Positions 63,002 to 64,000 of a DNA stretch of 64,000 nt are shown piece by piece. The translations under genes and the position numbers were made by a program. This stretch comes from Rhodococcus erythropolis NBRC 15567 (lineage in GTDB: Bacteria; Actinomycetota; Actinomycetes; Mycobacteriales; Mycobacteriaceae). Where the stretch lies: positions 62,001 to 126,000 of the forward strand of contig NZ_BCRM01000002.1 in NCBI RefSeq assembly GCF_001552595.1. Direction: 5' to 3'. The notes beneath the pieces are model-generated. The model had not been told where the DNA came from, ran no database searches, and was given only the letters and a program-made list of their open reading frames with translations. Each line of letters begins with the position of its first letter. Position 1 is the first letter of the stretch.

Positions 63002-64000
63002 GGCCGGGTCACCGACATCGGCGCTGTGAGTGGACGGCGCACGTAGTTGCCCGGCGCGTATTGCATCGCGTCGATGTCGATATGGAAATCTGGAATCCGG
63101 GAGAGTAACTCTTCCAACGCAACTCGAGCCTGCATCCGAGCTGCCGACGCCCCCAGACAGTGGTGGGCGCCATGACTGAAGGTGAGAATCTTCTGCGGTC
63201 GACGCAAGACGTCCAACTCCGCCGCGTCGGGTCCGTACTTTTCGGGATCACGATTGGCCGCACCGTACATCAGCAGAACCTTACGTCCTGCCGGAATCAC
63301 TTTGCCACCCAAGGCCACATCTCGCGTCGTGGTGCGTGCCAGTCCTTGGACCGGCGAGGTGAGTCGAAGCAACTCGTCGACCGCGTCGGTGATCAATGCG
63401 GGATCGTCCAGCAGGATCTGACGCTGGTCGAGGCGTTCGGTCAGCATCGCCACCGAACCACCCAGCATTCCTGTCGTGGTGTCGTTTCCACCGGCCACCA
63501 TGGTGAAGGCGAAGCCCAGAATCGACAGCAGGCCGGACATGTCGCCGTCTTCACCGAGTCCAGCGGCGAGTAGGTGCGAAATCGTGTCGTCACCCGGTTC
63601 GACCTTGCGGCGGTCGATCAGCGACGCGAAGTACATCATCAGCTCACCGGTGGCGGCCTGTGCCGTCGTCGCTGCCGCGGCCACACCACCTGCCGAATTG
63701 GCAGCGACAATGGCTTCGGTCCAGCCGTCGAACTGGTCACGGTCCGATTCCGGCACACCCAGATAGTGTGCGACAACCATCGACGGCAACGGTTTGAAGA
63801 GCTCGACGACGATATCGCCACTGCCACGCGCTTTCAACGCTTCGATACGCTCGACGACGAATTCGCGGACCATCGGCTCGACCGCCGATACCTGACGCGG
63901 AGTGAATCCCTTCGACACCATGCGCCGGAACTCCGACTGCACGGGCGGGTCCTGCATCACGAACGGCGGATTGTCCTGCATCCCGATCTGCTCGAGCTCA
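62998..64000 (-). CDS. Cytochrome P450 (N-terminus beyond the window)
   Basis: About 333 C-terminal residues are present; the frame is open to the window edge, so about 80 or more N-terminal residues are missing. Seen are the I-helix AGGNDTTTGML, the K-helix ELLR, and the heme loop FSHGAHHCLGASAARMQARV with the axial Cys. It is a soluble bacterial P450 monooxygenase; redox partners are not in view. The TetR gene overlaps its stop. The substrate could be an alkyl, steroid or terpene compound. Confidence 0.9.
   Translation of the reverse strand, partial: ELEQIGMQDNPPFVMQDPPVQSEFRRMVSKGFTPRQVSAVEPMVREFVVERIEALKARGSGDIVVELFKPLPSMVVAHYLGVPESDRDQFDGWTEAIVAANSAGGVAAAATTAQAATGELMMYFASLIDRRKVEPGDDTISHLLAAGLGEDGDMSGLLSILGFAFTMVAGGNDTTTGMLGGSVAMLTERLDQRQILLDDPALITDAVDELLRLTSPVQGLARTTTRDVALGGKVIPAGRKVLLMYGAANRDPEKYGPDAAELDVLRRPQKILTFSHGAHHCLGASAARMQARVALEELLSRIPDFHIDIDAMQYAPGNYVRRPLTAPMSVTRP

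Overview
The window is high-G+C actinobacterial DNA, most likely from Rhodococcus and perhaps the erythropolis/qingshengii clade. This is inferred from the mix of genes: a WS/DGAT acyltransferase, actinobacterial helix-turn-helix and ANTAR regulators, many secreted or lipid-anchored proteins, F420/PPOX-type oxidoreductases, a Tat-exported DyP peroxidase, sulfatases, a haloalkane dehalogenase and a P450. It reads as chromosomal sequence. I found no rRNA, tRNA, CRISPR array, prophage or intact insertion sequence.

Layout. 0-4.4 kb: an XRE-cupin regulator, then an IclR regulator divergent from a 3-oxoacid CoA-transferase/thiolase operon. 4.4-8.4 kb: a BldC-like protein, a RidA homologue and a run of small membrane or hypothetical genes. 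Three of these carry GTTT-N15/16-GGGTAG promoters of the SigF/SigB type and a fourth has a weaker match. 8.4-12 kb: a DUF1254 protein, an SDR and a siderophore-interacting reductase behind an IdeR-like box. 12-15.9 kb: a cobalamin riboswitch followed by a translationally coupled uptake operon (binding lipoprotein, methyltransferase, permease, ATPase). 15.9-22.1 kb: arylsulfatase, HAD hydrolase, a coiled-coil protein, a PPOX protein and WS/DGAT. 22.5-25 kb: three consecutive secreted proteins, two of them tandem duplicates. 25-31 kb: MarR/haloalkane dehalogenase, PAS-ANTAR, and a rightward cluster of zinc dehydrogenase, SRPBCC protein, TetR regulator and SDR.

31-41 kb: a sigma-like protein, a Gly/Asn/Trp-rich secreted protein, a methyltransferase, a frameshifted beta-lactamase-fold lipoprotein, a 33-residue peptide beside an AT-rich gene-poor stretch, a YbdK-type ligase, small membrane proteins, an M48 peptidase, an Rv2629-like protein and an orphan ParA/MinD-like ATPase. 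41-46 kb: a 5'-truncated glycoside hydrolase, then a putative copper/redox cluster (membrane protein, PepSY protein, PCu(A)C chaperone, Tat-DyP peroxidase) with an 18-bp-arm inverted repeat in front of PepSY. 46-50 kb: a GIY-YIG-like protein and TetR gene, divergent from an LVIVD/DUF305 pair, with a palindromic operator between. 50-57.5 kb: DUF2797, a lipoprotein, a roadblock protein with a nested start, a secreted HNH nuclease, a small membrane protein whose 3' end is tandemly repeated, and two Ig-like secreted paralogues. 57.7-64 kb: a SulP transporter and MerR regulator behind a MerR-type dyad, a TsaC/Sua5 enzyme, and a leftward P450-TetR-alkylsulfatase cluster that runs off the window.

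The main themes are breakdown of unusual carbon and sulfur sources, iron/cobalamin/copper handling, envelope or secreted proteins, and a probable general-stress promoter set. Several regulators sit next to a clear inverted repeat, so local autoregulation can be proposed from the sequence.
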